Assembly: GCF_010747415.1 (NCBI RefSeq)
Contig: NZ_JAAGNZ010000002.1
Span: forward strand, 1,178,001 to 1,242,000
DNA length: 64,000 nucleotides
Source: Spirosoma agri
Lineage (GTDB): Bacteria > Bacteroidota > Bacteroidia > Cytophagales > Spirosomataceae
Direction: 5' to 3'
The position numbers and the translations under genes are program-made. Positions 8,578 to 17,861 of the stretch are shown here, one piece after another. The stretch's first letter is position 1. Each line of letters begins with the position of its first letter. The notes under the pieces are model-generated. The model worked only from the letters and a program-made list of their open reading frames with translations. It was not told where the DNA came from and did not search any database.

Positions 8578-9523
8578 CGGTCATTTTTGGGGATGACTGC
8601 GCACCGAGATTTTGCTTGAAACGGATCAAACCGGGTTTGGGCCGCCGGTCATTGTCGAGCGATACGCCCAGATCCAATAGTCGTATGCCCTGTTGCCGAC
8701 AATAGGTAACCAATCCATCGGTGAGCATAACCAGTGGGCTAAATGACTGATAATCGGGATTCGATGCTGGTAAAAAGCTGTATAAAATATCCTTTCGTAC
8801 GCGTACAGCAACCGTCATGGCTGCGATTTTGTCCGCATCGTTCACGGTGAAAACAATGAATTGATCCGGGAATTTCTGTAGTAATGTGGTCAACTGTTCA
8901 GGACTGATCGTAAGCTGGTATTCCTTCGTCCGTCTTGCTTCCACTATGAAGTTTATGGCGTCGTCAACGCGCGTCGTTGGCCAAAGGTTAACCTGAAAAC
9001 CGGCCTCCCGGCATTTCCGCAGTCGTCGGCGTTCCGATGCGTTGATCGTTGCGCTAAATGGGCGTTCGGTAATTGGCAGAAAAAAATTCTCGTGTAGTTT
9101 GATCAGTCGGAAGCCTTGTTCCTCTAAGGCAACTGCCAGCCGGTTTGCCTGTTCAGGGGCGTAACAATGGGGGTAGTTGACCAGGCGTAGGGTCGAGGCT
9201 CCGAAAGAACGAGCCGTTTCCTGAAGCGATTTAATAAATGCGTCGAGAACCGTGCCGGGAAGCGTCTCGGCAAATTCGATTGACCCAAACGGGGCCGCAA
9301 CAGGACTAACGATTCCGTTGGCCGTAACAAAAAAAGCACACCGCGCGTCTGCCTGGTTTGTACGCTGATTCAGTGCCGAGAGCAGGTAAAACGATCCACT
9401 TTGTTGTTGGCACAGGTGTTCGTGTTCATTGAAGAAAAAACCGGGCTGGCAGAATGCGGGAACGTCGGAAGCTTGTGGATGCTGCTGCCGGAGCAGAATA
9501 TAGTCCGTCATAAACCCAAGCAA
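8561..9523 (-). CDS. GNAT/FemAB-like acyltransferase
   Basis: The 320-residue protein has the layout of FemAB/BioF2-like GNAT proteins. An N-terminal half contains FGSIEF and LRLVNYPHCY. A linker INASERRRLRKCREAGF follows near residue 160, then a C-terminal half ending LDLGVSLDNDRRPKPGLIRFKQNLGA, the typical FemAB tail. Such enzymes transfer acyl or aminoacyl groups to amino sugars or peptides. Because the next gene is glycosyltransferase-like, decoration of a surface glycan is a reasonable inference. A start at the second Met (9511) would leave a better-spaced leader behind the promoter at 9541. Confidence 0.6.
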   Translation of the reverse strand: MLGFMTDYILLRQQHPQASDVPAFCQPGFFFNEHEHLCQQQSGSFYLLSALNQRTNQADARCAFFVTANGIVSPVAAPFGSIEFAETLPGTVLDAFIKSLQETARSFGASTLRLVNYPHCYAPEQANRLAVALEEQGFRLIKLHENFFLPITERPFSATINASERRRLRKCREAGFQVNLWPTTRVDDAINFIVEARRTKEYQLTISPEQLTTLLQKFPDQFIVFTVNDADKIAAMTVAVRVRKDILYSFLPASNPDYQSFSPLVMLTDGLVTYCRQQGIRLLDLGVSLDNDRRPKPGLIRFKQNLGAQSSPKMTVEKTL

Positions 9524-9538
9524 CTTAAAAATTTAGTA

Positions 9539-9588
9539 CACAAATATAGTGTAAGTGTATATAAATAGGCACTTGCATTATATTTGTG
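9539..9588. promoter_or_regulatory. 19-bp dyad carrying outward TATATTTG boxes
   Basis: The arms 9539-9557 and 9570-9588 read CACAAATATAGTGTAAGTG and its near-perfect inverse (two mismatches) around a 12-nt AT spacer. Each arm contains an exact TAnnTTTG box (TATATTTG). The minus-strand copy at 9541-9548 is correctly oriented for the gene at 8561-9523. The plus-strand copy points away from any gene I can see. The symmetry suggests a dimeric regulator site placed on the promoter. Confidence 0.45.
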
Positions 9589-9599
9589 GCGACTGGACC

Positions 9600-9642
9600 A
9601 ATAAAAAATCCCTGCGATCGACGATCACAGGGATTTTTTATT
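9600..9642. terminator. Bidirectional terminator downstream of ppx/gppA
   Basis: AATAAAAAATCCCTG (9600-9614) pairs with CAGGGATTTTTTATT (9628-9642) around a 13-nt loop. A and T runs lie on either side, so it can act in both directions. It lies 17 nt beyond the stop of the phosphatase gene on the minus strand. Confidence 0.85.
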
Positions 9643-9658
9643 GACTTGTGTAGCTGCG

Positions 9659-10546
9659 TTAGAGAGCGGTTTTCTCCTTGTTGAGTTGCTCAAAAACCAG
9701 TTGAATGATACCATCTTTCAGGCCGAGATCCGGAACGACGATCTTATTGGCTCCAGCCCATTTCATTACCGAAATGTAGATGTCGGCAGCGGGCACGATC
9801 ACATCGGCGCGGTCGGCATTGAGTCGAAGTTTATTGATGCGGTCTTCCTGGCTGAACCCGGCGATGTAATTTCGGATTCGTTCGATTTCGGCTCGGGTTG
9901 ATTCGGAGTCGGATGTTTTAGACGCCAGATTAAAGAGTTTGCTGATGTTACCACCCGTACCGACCGCAATGATTTCCGCTGACGAATCGATATTTTCTTC
10001 AACCCAGTCCTCAATTTTCCGCCAGGCCCCTTTCGTTTCTTTCCCTTCCAGCAGTCGCACAGAGCCTATTTTAAACGACTTGGAATTTATTTTTTGCCGG
10101 TTCCGGTACAGGTTCAGTTCGGTGCTGCCACCACCCACGTCGATGTGGAGAAACTGCTGATCGTCGAGTGCCTGCACAACCACATTATTGATCAGTTCGG
10201 CTTCTTTACTGCCATCGATAATGTGAATCTTGATGCCGGTTGATGCTTCGATACGATCGGCGATTTCTTGTCCGTTGGATGACTCCCGCATGGCCGACGT
10301 AGCGCAGGCCATGTAGTCCGTAACTTCGTGCAGTTCCATCAGCAGTTTGTACACCTGCATTAGTTTGGTGGTGCGGGCTTCGCTTTCGGGCGTTAGTTCG
10401 CCAAAATTGAAGACATCGTGCCCAAGTCGAAGCGGAAAGCGGACGTATTCAACCCGTTTGAAACTAACGATGTCGTCATTATGTAATACTGTTGAAATTT
10501 GCAGACGGGCTGCATTGGAACCGATATCAATGGCTGCTAGTTTCAT
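9659..10546 (-). CDS. Ppx/GppA-family exopolyphosphatase
   Basis: From the ATG at 10546 the protein is 295 residues. It begins MKLAAIDIGSNAARLQI, the phosphate-1 motif of the ASKHA ATPase fold, so I prefer this start to an upstream in-frame ATG at 10615 that adds 23 unrelated residues. CATSAMRES and FLHIDVGGGSTELNLY (phosphate-2) follow, then AVGTGGNISKL. The family hydrolyses polyphosphate or the pentaphosphate alarmone pppGpp. The length is that of the short two-subdomain form common in Bacteroidota, without the C-terminal HD-like region of enteric enzymes. It is probably monocistronic. Confidence 0.9.
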   Translation of the reverse strand: MKLAAIDIGSNAARLQISTVLHNDDIVSFKRVEYVRFPLRLGHDVFNFGELTPESEARTTKLMQVYKLLMELHEVTDYMACATSAMRESSNGQEIADRIEASTGIKIHIIDGSKEAELINNVVVQALDDQQFLHIDVGGGSTELNLYRNRQKINSKSFKIGSVRLLEGKETKGAWRKIEDWVEENIDSSAEIIAVGTGGNISKLFNLASKTSDSESTRAEIERIRNYIAGFSQEDRINKLRLNADRADVIVPAADIYISVMKWAGANKIVVPDLGLKDGIIQLVFEQLNKEKTAL

Positions 10547-10674
10547 CAAATATAAGTCGTGACCAATCGGACTGCCAGTGCCATAACTGAGCAAATTAAT
10601 GGGTAATACTGACAACCGAACGGCCTCTGTTTACTAAATTGCTCATTCATTCATGCGCCCAAAATTAAGCTATT

Positions 10675-10706
10675 TTTGGGGACTATGGCTAGAATCTATA
10701 CCTTTG
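10675..10706 (+). promoter_or_regulatory. Promoter of the SAM riboswitch-metH transcript
   Basis: TTTG (10675-10678), a 20-nt spacer and TACCTTTG (10699-10706) match the Bacteroidota consensus exactly. The predicted start falls within a few nucleotides of the riboswitch P1 stem at 10715. Confidence 0.75.
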
Positions 10707-10714
10707 CTTAAGTG

Positions 10715-10828
10715 CTTATCAAGAAAGACGGAGGGATTGGACCCTGCGATGTCTTGGCAACCAGCCGCTTACTCTACAAGCCGGAAAAGGTGCCGCTTTC
10801 CACCCCAGTTTGCGCGGGGACAGATAAG
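10715..10828 (+). ncRNA. SAM-I (S-box) riboswitch
   Basis: CTTATC (10715-10720) and GATAAG (10823-10828) form helix P1. Inside are the conserved S-box core elements: AAGAAAGACGGAGGGA, TTGGCAACCAGCC and AAGGTGC. S-box RNAs bind S-adenosylmethionine and shut down methionine synthesis genes, which fits metH starting about 100 nt downstream. Expression-platform helices were not resolved, so I cannot say whether control is transcriptional or translational. Confidence 0.93.
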
Positions 10829-10925
10829 TTAGCGTTTCTGCTTCCTTCGCCTGTTTTGATAAGCCCCGGTTTTTACGACGCATTGCTTTAAAGCGACCAT
10901 TGGCGCGCTGTCAACTCTATAAATT

Positions 10926-13900
10926 TTGGATCACTTGGAACTGATTACAGACCTACTGAAAAAGCGGATTCTTGTTCTCGACGGTGCGATGGGAACGATG
11001 ATTCAACGGTACGAGCTTAGTGAAGCCGATTACCAGGGAGAACGCTTTAGAGGATATCCGCACGACGTAAAGGGAAACAACGATCTGCTGTCGATCACAC
11101 AGCCGCAGATCATTCAGGAAATTCATAAGCAGTACCTCGAAGCTGGTGCCGATATTATCGAGACCAATACCTTCAGCAGTACGTCGATTGCCATGGCGGA
11201 TTACCACATGGAAGAACTGGCGTATGAACTGAACTACGAATCGGCCCGGATTGCCAAAGACGTTGCGGACGAAATAACGAAGCAAAATCCGGATAAGCCG
11301 CGCTTTGTGGCCGGTGCACTGGGACCCACAAACCGCACGGCCTCGTTATCGCCCGATGTCAACAACCCCGGCTACCGGGCTGTTACGTTCGATAATCTGG
11401 TCGATGCGTACTATGAACAGGTTCGTGGCCTGGTCGAAGGGGGAGCCGATTTGTTGCTGGTCGAAACCATATTCGATACGCTCAACGCCAAAGCCGCGCT
11501 GTTTGCAATCGACAAATATTTCGCGGAGAATCCGGAGCGGACCGTGCTGCCGATCATGGTGTCGGGAACCATTACCGATGCCAGTGGCCGGACATTGTCG
11601 GGGCAAACGACTGAAGCGTTTCTCTACTCGATTTCGCACTTGCCATTATTAAGTGTGGGGCTGAACTGTGCGCTCGGTGCTGAACTGATGCGGCCCTATA
11701 TTCAGACGCTGGCCAAAGAGGCTCCGTTCTTCACCTCGGCCTACCCGAATGCGGGGTTACCGAACGAATTTGGTGAATACGATGAAACGCCGGATATGAT
11801 GGCGTTGCAAATCGAAGATTTCGTTAAGAGCAATTTTATCAACATCGTTGGGGGTTGCTGCGGCTCAACGCCCGATCACATTCGGGCCATTGCCCAGGTA
11901 GCCGCCAAATACCCGCCCCGTCAGGTGCCGGAGCCGGAGCCCTATCAGAAACTGAGTGGTCTGGAACCGTTGAAAATCACGGAGCTGACCAACTTTCTGA
12001 ACGTGGGTGAGCGGACCAACGTGACGGGTTCGAAAAAATTTGCCCGACTTATTAAAGAAGGCAATTACGATGAAGCCCTGAGCATTGCCCGGGGGCAGGT
12101 GGAAGGGGGCGCGCAAGTGATCGACGTCAATATGGACGAAGGCATGCTGGATTCGGTGGAGGCCATGACCACGTTCCTGAACCTGATCGCTGCCGAACCC
12201 GACATTGCGCGCGTCCCGATCATGGTCGATTCGTCCAAGTGGGAAGTTATCGAAGCTGGTCTGAAATGCGTTCAGGGCAAGGCGATTGTGAACTCTATTT
12301 CGCTGAAAGAAGGCGAGGAAGCATTCATCGAACGGGCCAATCTTGTCAAACGCTACGGAGCTGCTGCGGTGGTGATGGCATTCGATGAAACGGGTCAGGC
12401 TGACTCCTATGAACGACGCATCCAGATTTGCGAACGGGCGTACCGGATTCTGGTCGATAAGGTCCATTTCAATCCGCAGGACATCATCTTCGATCCGAAC
12501 ATCCTGACAGTGGCAACGGGTATCGAAGAACACAATAACTACGCCGTCGACTTTATCAATGCTACCCGCTGGATCAAAGAAAACCTGCCGCTGGCCAAAG
12601 TGAGCGGGGGCGTATCCAACATTTCGTTCAGTTTCCGGGGGAATGACTTCGTACGCGAAGCAATGCACTCGGCCTTCCTGTACCACGCCATTCGGGCGGG
12701 TATGGACATGGGTATCGTTAACGCTGGCCAGCTGGAGGTATACGATAGCATTCCTAAAGATTTGCTGGAACGTTGTGAAGATGTCTTGCTGAACCGCCGG
12801 GACGACGCGACCGAACGCCTGGTCGATTTTGCCGAAACGGTAAAGGCCAAGGGGAAAGCCATTGTTCAGGATGATGCGTGGCGTAAGGAATCGGTGCATG
12901 AGCGGCTCAAACATGCGCTCATCAAGGGCATTACGGATTATATCGATCAGGATGTAGAAGAGATCCGGCAGCAGGTTGCGCGCCCGTTGCACATTATCGA
13001 AGGACCACTGATGGACGGTATGAACGTTGTCGGTGATCTGTTCGGTGCCGGTAAAATGTTCCTGCCGCAGGTCGTGAAATCGGCGCGGGTCATGAAAAAA
13101 GCCGTGGCTTACCTCACCCCGTTTATCGAAGCCGAAAAAACAGGTGGCGAATCGTCCTTTGCGGGCCGAATCTTGATGGCAACGGTCAAAGGTGACGTTC
13201 ACGACATCGGTAAAAACATCGTTGGCGTCGTGCTGGGTTGTAATAATTACGAAATTATCGACCTCGGTGTGATGGTACCGACGCAGAAAATTCTGGAAGA
13301 AGCGAAGAAACACAACGTAGATATTATTGGGCTAAGCGGGTTAATTACGCCCTCGCTCGATGAGATGGTTGGCGTTGCCAAGGAGATGGAACGGCAGGGA
13401 TTCACCATGCCGCTGCTGATCGGTGGCGCTACCACATCGCGGGTGCATACGGCCGTCAAGATCGATCCGCACTACTCGGGGCCGGTTGTTCACGTGCTGG
13501 ATGCCAGCCGAAGCGTTCCGGTAGCGGGTCGTCTCGTCAACGAGTTGCAATCAACGCGGGATACGATCTTCACGGAAATCAAGGCCGAATATGCCAAAGT
13601 GCGAGACGATCACGCCCGGCGTCGGCAGGACAAGGCCACGCTGACGATCGAAAAAGCCCGCGAAAACCGGACGCCCATTGACTGGACTAACTTCGAGCCA
13701 ACGAAGCCGACATTCCTGGGTAACCGCTATTTTGACGATTACCCTATTGCCGAACTGGCTGACTACATTGACTGGACGCCTTTTTTCCAGACGTGGCAGT
13801 TACACGGCAAATATCCGGCTATCCTCAATGATGCCGTTGTTGGTAACGAAGCCCGTCAGCTGTTCGATGACGCAAAGAAGCTTTTGAAGGAAGTAATCAA

Positions 13901-14720
13901 TAACAAATTGCTGAAAGCCAAAGCCGTTGTTGGATTCTTCCCGGCTAACTCCGCGGATGATGATGTGTTATTGCACAATTACGAAGAGCAGGTGCGCGAG
14001 GTTCCGTGCGAACGGCATGGGTCGCACCGGCACATCGAATACAAAATCAGCAGAGCGCAATCGCAGACGTCGGTTAGTTCGGCGGGTGAGTTAATTTACG
14101 ATACCAAAACGGTGCTGCACTTCATCCGTCAGCAAAATCAGAAAGCACCCGGTTTGCCGAACTTCTGCCTGTCTGATTTTATTGCGCCTTTGGAAAGCGG
14201 TCGGGAAGATTATATCGGTGGATTTGCCGTTACGGCTGGTATCGGCATCGAAGCACTGATCGACAAATACGAACGCGATCATGACGACTACAACAGCATC
14301 ATGATAAAAGCCATTGCCGACCGGCTGGCAGAAGCCTTTGCCGAGCGTATGCACGAGCGCGTACGGACCGAATTCTGGCCCTACGCGACCAGCGAGAAAT
14401 TGACCGGCGAACAGCTTATCAAGGAAGAGTATCAGGGCATTCGGCCCGCGCCAGGCTATCCGGCCTGTCCTGACCATACCGAAAAAGGTACGTTATTCAA
14501 CCTGCTGGATGCAACGAAGATCGGTATCGAACTGACCGAAAGTTACGCCATGTATCCGGCTTCGTCGGTGAGCGGTTTTTACTTCTCGCACCCCGAATCG
14601 AAATATTTTGCCGTTGGTAAAATCAACAAAGATCAGATTCAGGACTACGCCCTGCGGAAAGACATGCCGATTGAAGAGATCGAGCGTTGGCTGGCTCCTG
14701 TGCTGAGTTACGACGCATAA
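10926..14720 (+). CDS. metH: Cobalamin-dependent methionine synthase MetH
   Basis: The 1264-residue protein has all four MetH modules. The homocysteine domain begins [15 protein letters not shown], with zinc ligands Cys248 (GLNCALGAE) and Cys311/Cys312 (GGCCGS). The pterin domain follows from about residue 355 ([11 protein letters not shown]). The cobalamin cap and Rossmann domain contain [12 protein letters not shown], where His759 is the lower cobalt ligand. The C-terminal AdoMet activation domain carries [15 protein letters not shown]. It methylates homocysteine using methyltetrahydrofolate. The start is a TTG codon; no ATG exists before the conserved LDGAMGT. Expression should be repressed by SAM through the riboswitch. 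Confidence 0.97.
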   Translation: MDHLELITDLLKKRILVLDGAMGTMIQRYELSEADYQGERFRGYPHDVKGNNDLLSITQPQIIQEIHKQYLEAGADIIETNTFSSTSIAMADYHMEELAYELNYESARIAKDVADEITKQNPDKPRFVAGALGPTNRTASLSPDVNNPGYRAVTFDNLVDAYYEQVRGLVEGGADLLLVETIFDTLNAKAALFAIDKYFAENPERTVLPIMVSGTITDASGRTLSGQTTEAFLYSISHLPLLSVGLNCALGAELMRPYIQTLAKEAPFFTSAYPNAGLPNEFGEYDETPDMMALQIEDFVKSNFINIVGGCCGSTPDHIRAIAQVAAKYPPRQVPEPEPYQKLSGLEPLKITELTNFLNVGERTNVTGSKKFARLIKEGNYDEALSIARGQVEGGAQVIDVNMDEGMLDSVEAMTTFLNLIAAEPDIARVPIMVDSSKWEVIEAGLKCVQGKAIVNSISLKEGEEAFIERANLVKRYGAAAVVMAFDETGQADSYERRIQICERAYRILVDKVHFNPQDIIFDPNILTVATGIEEHNNYAVDFINATRWIKENLPLAKVSGGVSNISFSFRGNDFVREAMHSAFLYHAIRAGMDMGIVNAGQLEVYDSIPKDLLERCEDVLLNRRDDATERLVDFAETVKAKGKAIVQDDAWRKESVHERLKHALIKGITDYIDQDVEEIRQQVARPLHIIEGPLMDGMNVVGDLFGAGKMFLPQVVKSARVMKKAVAYLTPFIEAEKTGGESSFAGRILMATVKGDVHDIGKNIVGVVLGCNNYEIIDLGVMVPTQKILEEAKKHNVDIIGLSGLITPSLDEMVGVAKEMERQGFTMPLLIGGATTSRVHTAVKIDPHYSGPVVHVLDASRSVPVAGRLVNELQSTRDTIFTEIKAEYAKVRDDHARRRQDKATLTIEKARENRTPIDWTNFEPTKPTFLGNRYFDDYPIAELADYIDWTPFFQTWQLHGKYPAILNDAVVGNEARQLFDDAKKLLKEVINNKLLKAKAVVGFFPANSADDDVLLHNYEEQVREVPCERHGSHRHIEYKISRAQSQTSVSSAGELIYDTKTVLHFIRQQNQKAPGLPNFCLSDFIAPLESGREDYIGGFAVTAGIGIEALIDKYERDHDDYNSIMIKAIADRLAEAFAERMHERVRTEFWPYATSEKLTGEQLIKEEYQGIRPAPGYPACPDHTEKGTLFNLLDATKIGIELTESYAMYPASSVSGFYFSHPESKYFAVGKINKDQIQDYALRKDMPIEEIERWLAPVLSYDA

Positions 14721-14722
14721 GA

Positions 14723-14778
14723 CTGTTGGCCGTGTCCTCTGTGTAATCCCAGACTTATATAAAGGACACGGCCAACAG
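14723..14778. terminator. 16-bp hairpin, bidirectional, partly inside the downstream gene
   Basis: CTGTTGGCCGTGTCCT (14723-14738) pairs perfectly with AGGACACGGCCAACAG (14763-14778) around 24 nt. The right arm is also the last codons of the minus-strand gene ending at 14755, so the left arm behind metH is an inverted copy of a coding 3' end. Confidence 0.7.
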
Positions 14779-15081
14779 CAGCAGTTTGTCCAGGGCTTTT
14801 ACGACACTGGCTGCGGTGGCTATGGTATCATTGAGCCTGGCAATGGCCGCTTGCGTATCGGCGAGCTGCGTATTGAGCTGCTGAAGCTGCTGGTTGGCCG
14901 AGTCAACCTGCTTTACGTCGTCGTTGAATTGGGCCGTAAGCAGGTTGAGGAGGTTACCGCGTAGTTGCTTACCCAGGGCGTTCATCTTCTTTTGCTGTTT
15001 GAGGGTGAGCCGGTCGTCCATCGACAGCATGAAGCAGGATTCGATGCAACCCAACAGCGATTGATTATCAATTTTTTTCAT
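14755..15081 (-). CDS. Small helical hypothetical protein
   Basis: I do not recognise this 108-residue protein. It has an N-terminal part with two cysteines (LLGCIESCFMLSMDDR), a lysine-rich helix and a glutamine/leucine-rich segment (residues about 58-85) likely to form a coiled coil. A hydrophobic end KALDKLLLLAVSFI closes it. It starts 4 nt after the lipoprotein gene at 15086, so the two are co-transcribed and may act together at the membrane. No catalytic motif is visible. Confidence 0.55.
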   Translation of the reverse strand: MKKIDNQSLLGCIESCFMLSMDDRLTLKQQKKMNALGKQLRGNLLNLLTAQFNDDVKQVDSANQQLQQLNTQLADTQAAIARLNDTIATAASVVKALDKLLLLAVSFI

Positions 15082-15085
15082 GGCT

Positions 15086-16033
15086 CTATTTCTTCAGTAA
15101 GTCGTCTAACGCACGAGTCGCCGTGAGCAACCGTTGTACGGCCGCTTCGTAGTCATCGATCGCTCCCAGCACCAGGCCCAACGTTAGCGGGTTTCCGCTT
15201 TTTACGGCTTTAACCAGTGCCTGATGAGAAATCTGCATCTGCTGAACCACCTCCGAAGGACGAACCAGACTGAGCAACTGGTATTCCTTCGCTTGTTTAG
15301 CAATCGTGTTCAGGCGTTCCTGCCGTTCAGCCAGCGTAAGCTTTTTGCGGGCACCATTGTAGCTGATGACCTGATCGCTTAAGACCAGCAAACTGCCGGA
15401 AATCCGCGTCGCTGAAACGTACTTTTCCAAATCCTGCCGCAGAAAACTTAACAAATTCGTGATTGGCCCTTCGCCGTAAATAATAGCCTGACGCAAGGCG
15501 TTCTGTTGCTTTTTTCGGATCAGAAGCTCGCCAATGACGTTGACCAGTGAATTAATTGGCCCAACATACTGCGCTGCGCTGGCATCTGACGTTTGGCTCA
15601 AACTGGTAAACGTTGTCTGTAAGGCGGTCAGGTTGCTGGCCAATGCCGACACATTTGTCTGAAATTCATCGGTAGACGTCGTGCCGTTTAACGACGTCAG
15701 GCGTTCGGCGTAGTTGCCCAGGTGCTGAAGTAAGGCCAGGCGAGCCTGAATGCCGGTCGCGCTGAACGGATCGCTTAGTAGGGGAGTGGCCCGGCCATTT
15801 TTGTCCCTAACGGCCAATGGCTGGGAGGCATCCGTGGCCACGCTTTGTAGGTAGAGCGTTCGCTCATAGTTATTCAACTCGTTATAATAGAAGCTGATCG
15901 CTGCCACAGCCGCCGTTGTACTTTTCTGAAACCGATCGACGGGTAGCTTGCTATCGTTCCGGCAGGCAACCAACAGAAAAACCACAACAATAAGGCTGTT
16001 GGCTGGCCGAAAACGAGTGAGTATAGTGTTCAT
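15086..16033 (-). CDS. Lipoprotein of unknown function, helical
   Basis: From the ATG at 16033 the protein is 315 residues and starts MNTILTRFRPANSLIVVVFL with a lipobox LLVAC. This makes it a lipoprotein and is why I prefer this start to the in-frame one at 16144. The mature part is almost entirely predicted helix, with many alanine, leucine and glutamine residues and no recognised domain. It forms an operon with the small helical protein 4 nt downstream. A structural or envelope-stress role is possible but not shown. Confidence 0.65.
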   Translation of the reverse strand: MNTILTRFRPANSLIVVVFLLVACRNDSKLPVDRFQKSTTAAVAAISFYYNELNNYERTLYLQSVATDASQPLAVRDKNGRATPLLSDPFSATGIQARLALLQHLGNYAERLTSLNGTTSTDEFQTNVSALASNLTALQTTFTSLSQTSDASAAQYVGPINSLVNVIGELLIRKKQQNALRQAIIYGEGPITNLLSFLRQDLEKYVSATRISGSLLVLSDQVISYNGARKKLTLAERQERLNTIAKQAKEYQLLSLVRPSEVVQQMQISHQALVKAVKSGNPLTLGLVLGAIDDYEAAVQRLLTATRALDDLLKK

Positions 16034-16154
16034 AAACCGATGGTAAGGCTTTTGTAAACCTGATGCGCTATCCAATTCAGTATTGCTGAAGAAATGTCCG
16101 GAATTTTTTCTGGAAATCAGCTTGTCTGTTTCACAATTGGCCAAAAATCGTGCA

Positions 16155-16184
16155 CAAAAAATGCCCGACCAGTCGTGGTCGGGC
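16155..16184 (-). terminator. Rho-independent terminator of the fasciclin gene
   Basis: GCCCGACCA and TGGTCGGGC (16163-16184) form a 9-bp GC-rich stem with a 4-nt loop, followed on the minus strand by a T run (16155-16161). Confidence 0.85.
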
Positions 16185-16221
16185 AGCTATTACTTGGCTA
16201 TGAGCCACCAAAATTTCCGGC

Positions 16222-16776
16222 TTACTGGGGCAACAGAACCGAATCAATTACGTGAATTACGCCATTTGATTGATTAACATCCGCAATCGTAACTGTAGCG
16301 GTGCCACCTTTAGCATCCATCAATTCGATTTTTTTGCCTTTCTGCATAGCAGTCAGTGTGCCACCGGCAACGGTTGTCAGGGTTGCTTTGCCGCCACCAT
16401 CAGCAATGGCTTTCATCAGATCAGCCGCGCTCATTTTACCTGATATCACGTGATACGTCAGGATGCCCGTCAGCGTCGATTTGTTTTCTGGCTTAACCAG
16501 TGTTTCAACCGTGCCTTTGGGTAGTTTATCGAACGCTTTGTTCGTTGGAGCGAACACGGTGAACGGACCGGGTCCAGACAGGGTTTCAACCAAACCAGCG
16601 GCCTTAACGGCTGCTACCAATGTGGTGTGATCCTTCGAGTTCACCGCATTCTCAACGATATTTTTTGATGGGTACATAGGAGCACCACCTACCGTAACGG
16701 TTTTTTCCTGGGCAAAAGAGAATTGGCTAACGGCCAACAGGGTAATCACTGAAAAGACTAGTTTGAACGCTTTCAT
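16222..16776 (-). CDS. Secreted fasciclin (FAS1) domain protein
   Basis: The 184-residue protein has a signal peptide (MKAFKLVFSVITLLAVSQFS, cleavage after SFA) and one FAS1 domain. The H1 motif is FTVFAPTNKAFDKLP, preceded by LVAAVKAAGLVETL. The H2 region is NGVIHVIDSVLLP at the very end, and LTYHVISGKMSAADL lies between. FAS1 domains mediate adhesion at the cell surface or in the matrix. It has its own terminator and about 450 nt of upstream intergenic DNA. Confidence 0.92.
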   Translation of the reverse strand: MKAFKLVFSVITLLAVSQFSFAQEKTVTVGGAPMYPSKNIVENAVNSKDHTTLVAAVKAAGLVETLSGPGPFTVFAPTNKAFDKLPKGTVETLVKPENKSTLTGILTYHVISGKMSAADLMKAIADGGGKATLTTVAGGTLTAMQKGKKIELMDAKGGTATVTIADVNQSNGVIHVIDSVLLPQ

Positions 16777-17174
16777 ACTCGTAAGTTCGATTGGAAGAAT
16801 GAATTAAGTAAATGTACTGTGTGATCGATCGACGGGAAGACTTACGCAGGTTGGTAGGGGTTTGGATTGATGGGAGTGAAAAATTTCTTTCAGCAGCGGT
16901 ACAACTGTAGGAATCAGCTTACCCTGCGATCTGCAGAAAAACGGGTTAAACAGGCCAGTATTCTCGTAAAAATACTCAGAGTCGGGTATCGGTTTCGATG
17001 AGCGAACTACTTACGTACTATCCCCGACCTATCGCTTTACCGTACGAGATACAGGCCTCATAAACTCGTTTTTCAGAAAATGAGTGGTTGGCTGGGCGTT
17101 GATAGGGACATGAAGGTCATCGACAAGAGGTAGTGTATTTGTGGGGTTGACAGGCTACTGATCGTGAACAAACA
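16777..17174. other. Intergenic region without a recognised gene
   Basis: About 400 nt between the fasciclin start and the terminator of the HicAB-like gene. It presumably contains the fasciclin promoter (TACATTTA on the minus strand near 16810 is a one-mismatch TAnnTTTG). I see no gene, repeat or conserved RNA. Confidence 0.4.
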
Positions 17175-17207
17175 AAACGGGAACGATCAATGCGATCGTT
17201 CCCGTTT
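17175..17207 (-). terminator. 14-bp terminator hairpin of the HicAB-like gene
   Basis: AAACGGGAACGATC and GATCGTTCCCGTTT pair perfectly around a 5-nt loop. A T-rich stretch follows on the minus strand. Confidence 0.8.
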
Positions 17208-17231
17208 GAAAGCATGCCTATGTAGTTTATA

Positions 17232-17861
17232 TCAGCGTATAGAAACCTGCATCAACTGGCGGCCTAATTCGTGAATAGACGCTTCCAGTCGTTCTGCCTG
17301 TTCGACAGAAGGGAACGTTGAGCCGGTCATAAATTGGTTGATCGATTCCATATCGATGCCTGCATTCCCCGCAATGTGGTTGGCTTTCATCTGCTTGAAA
17401 AGATCCCAGACGGCTGTTGTATCGTAGAGAGGCTGAAAAATGATCGAATCGAGCGTGGATTTGTAGCAGGTGTATTCATCGGATGCACAGCCAATCAGAA
17501 CGCTTCGCAGCAGACTGATAACCTCATCTACGGTACGACCACGCGTCGTTGCCAGAAGGCCCGGTATCTCAATGCGACCCCAGATGGATTTACCCTGTTT
17601 TTCAATAATTACGTTTACTGCTTTCGTGTAGCGAAGTTGAGTGGTCCAGTGGCTGCTACTGCCTGACTTGTTCCCTGCCGCTCGTAGTATCGCATTGAGC
17701 GTACCTATGGGAAGCTGATCTGAACCGGTGGCAGGAATGATATAGCAGGCAGCCTGGTTCCTTATTGAGTGACCGAATAAGCTGTAGCTTTTGTGTTTCT
17801 GGACAACCTCCCACCCTTTTTCACGGAGTAATTTAGTAAGTACTGATAATTTCATAACCAA
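17232..17861 (-). CDS. Single-chain HicA-HicB-like fusion with HTH tail
   Basis: The 209-residue protein combines both parts of a HicAB system. Residues 4-62 (KLSVLTKLLREKGWEVVQKH, then IGTLNAILRAAG) match the dsRBD-like HicA toxin. The catalytic histidine of GSH is replaced, reading KSY with Tyr26. Residues 79-125 (AVNVIIEKQG, IEIPGLLATTRGRTVDE) match the HicB partial RNase H fold. The end (MTGSTFPSVEQAERLEASIH, then ELGRQLMQV) is the helix-turn-helix seen in Bacteroidota HicB. A fused, probably catalytically dead toxin would act as an antitoxin-like regulator. The domain matches are by eye. Confidence 0.65.
   Translation of the reverse strand: MVMKLSVLTKLLREKGWEVVQKHKSYSLFGHSIRNQAACYIIPATGSDQLPIGTLNAILRAAGNKSGSSSHWTTQLRYTKAVNVIIEKQGKSIWGRIEIPGLLATTRGRTVDEVISLLRSVLIGCASDEYTCYKSTLDSIIFQPLYDTTAVWDLFKQMKANHIAGNAGIDMESINQFMTGSTFPSVEQAERLEASIHELGRQLMQVSIR

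Noticed and set aside
10547-10554. TATATTTG on the minus strand abutting the ppx/gppA start codon
   Set aside because: It is an exact -7 box, but the transcript would start inside or after the ATG at 10546, and the conserved N-terminus requires that ATG. Probably chance.
11865-13313. Long minus-strand open frame inside metH
   Set aside because: It is antisense to a certain gene whose codon pattern explains it. The translation is His/Phe-rich and matches no family.
17041-17174. Possible short gene upstream of the HicAB terminator
   Set aside because: No start, codon pattern or homology could be recognised. Left as intergenic.
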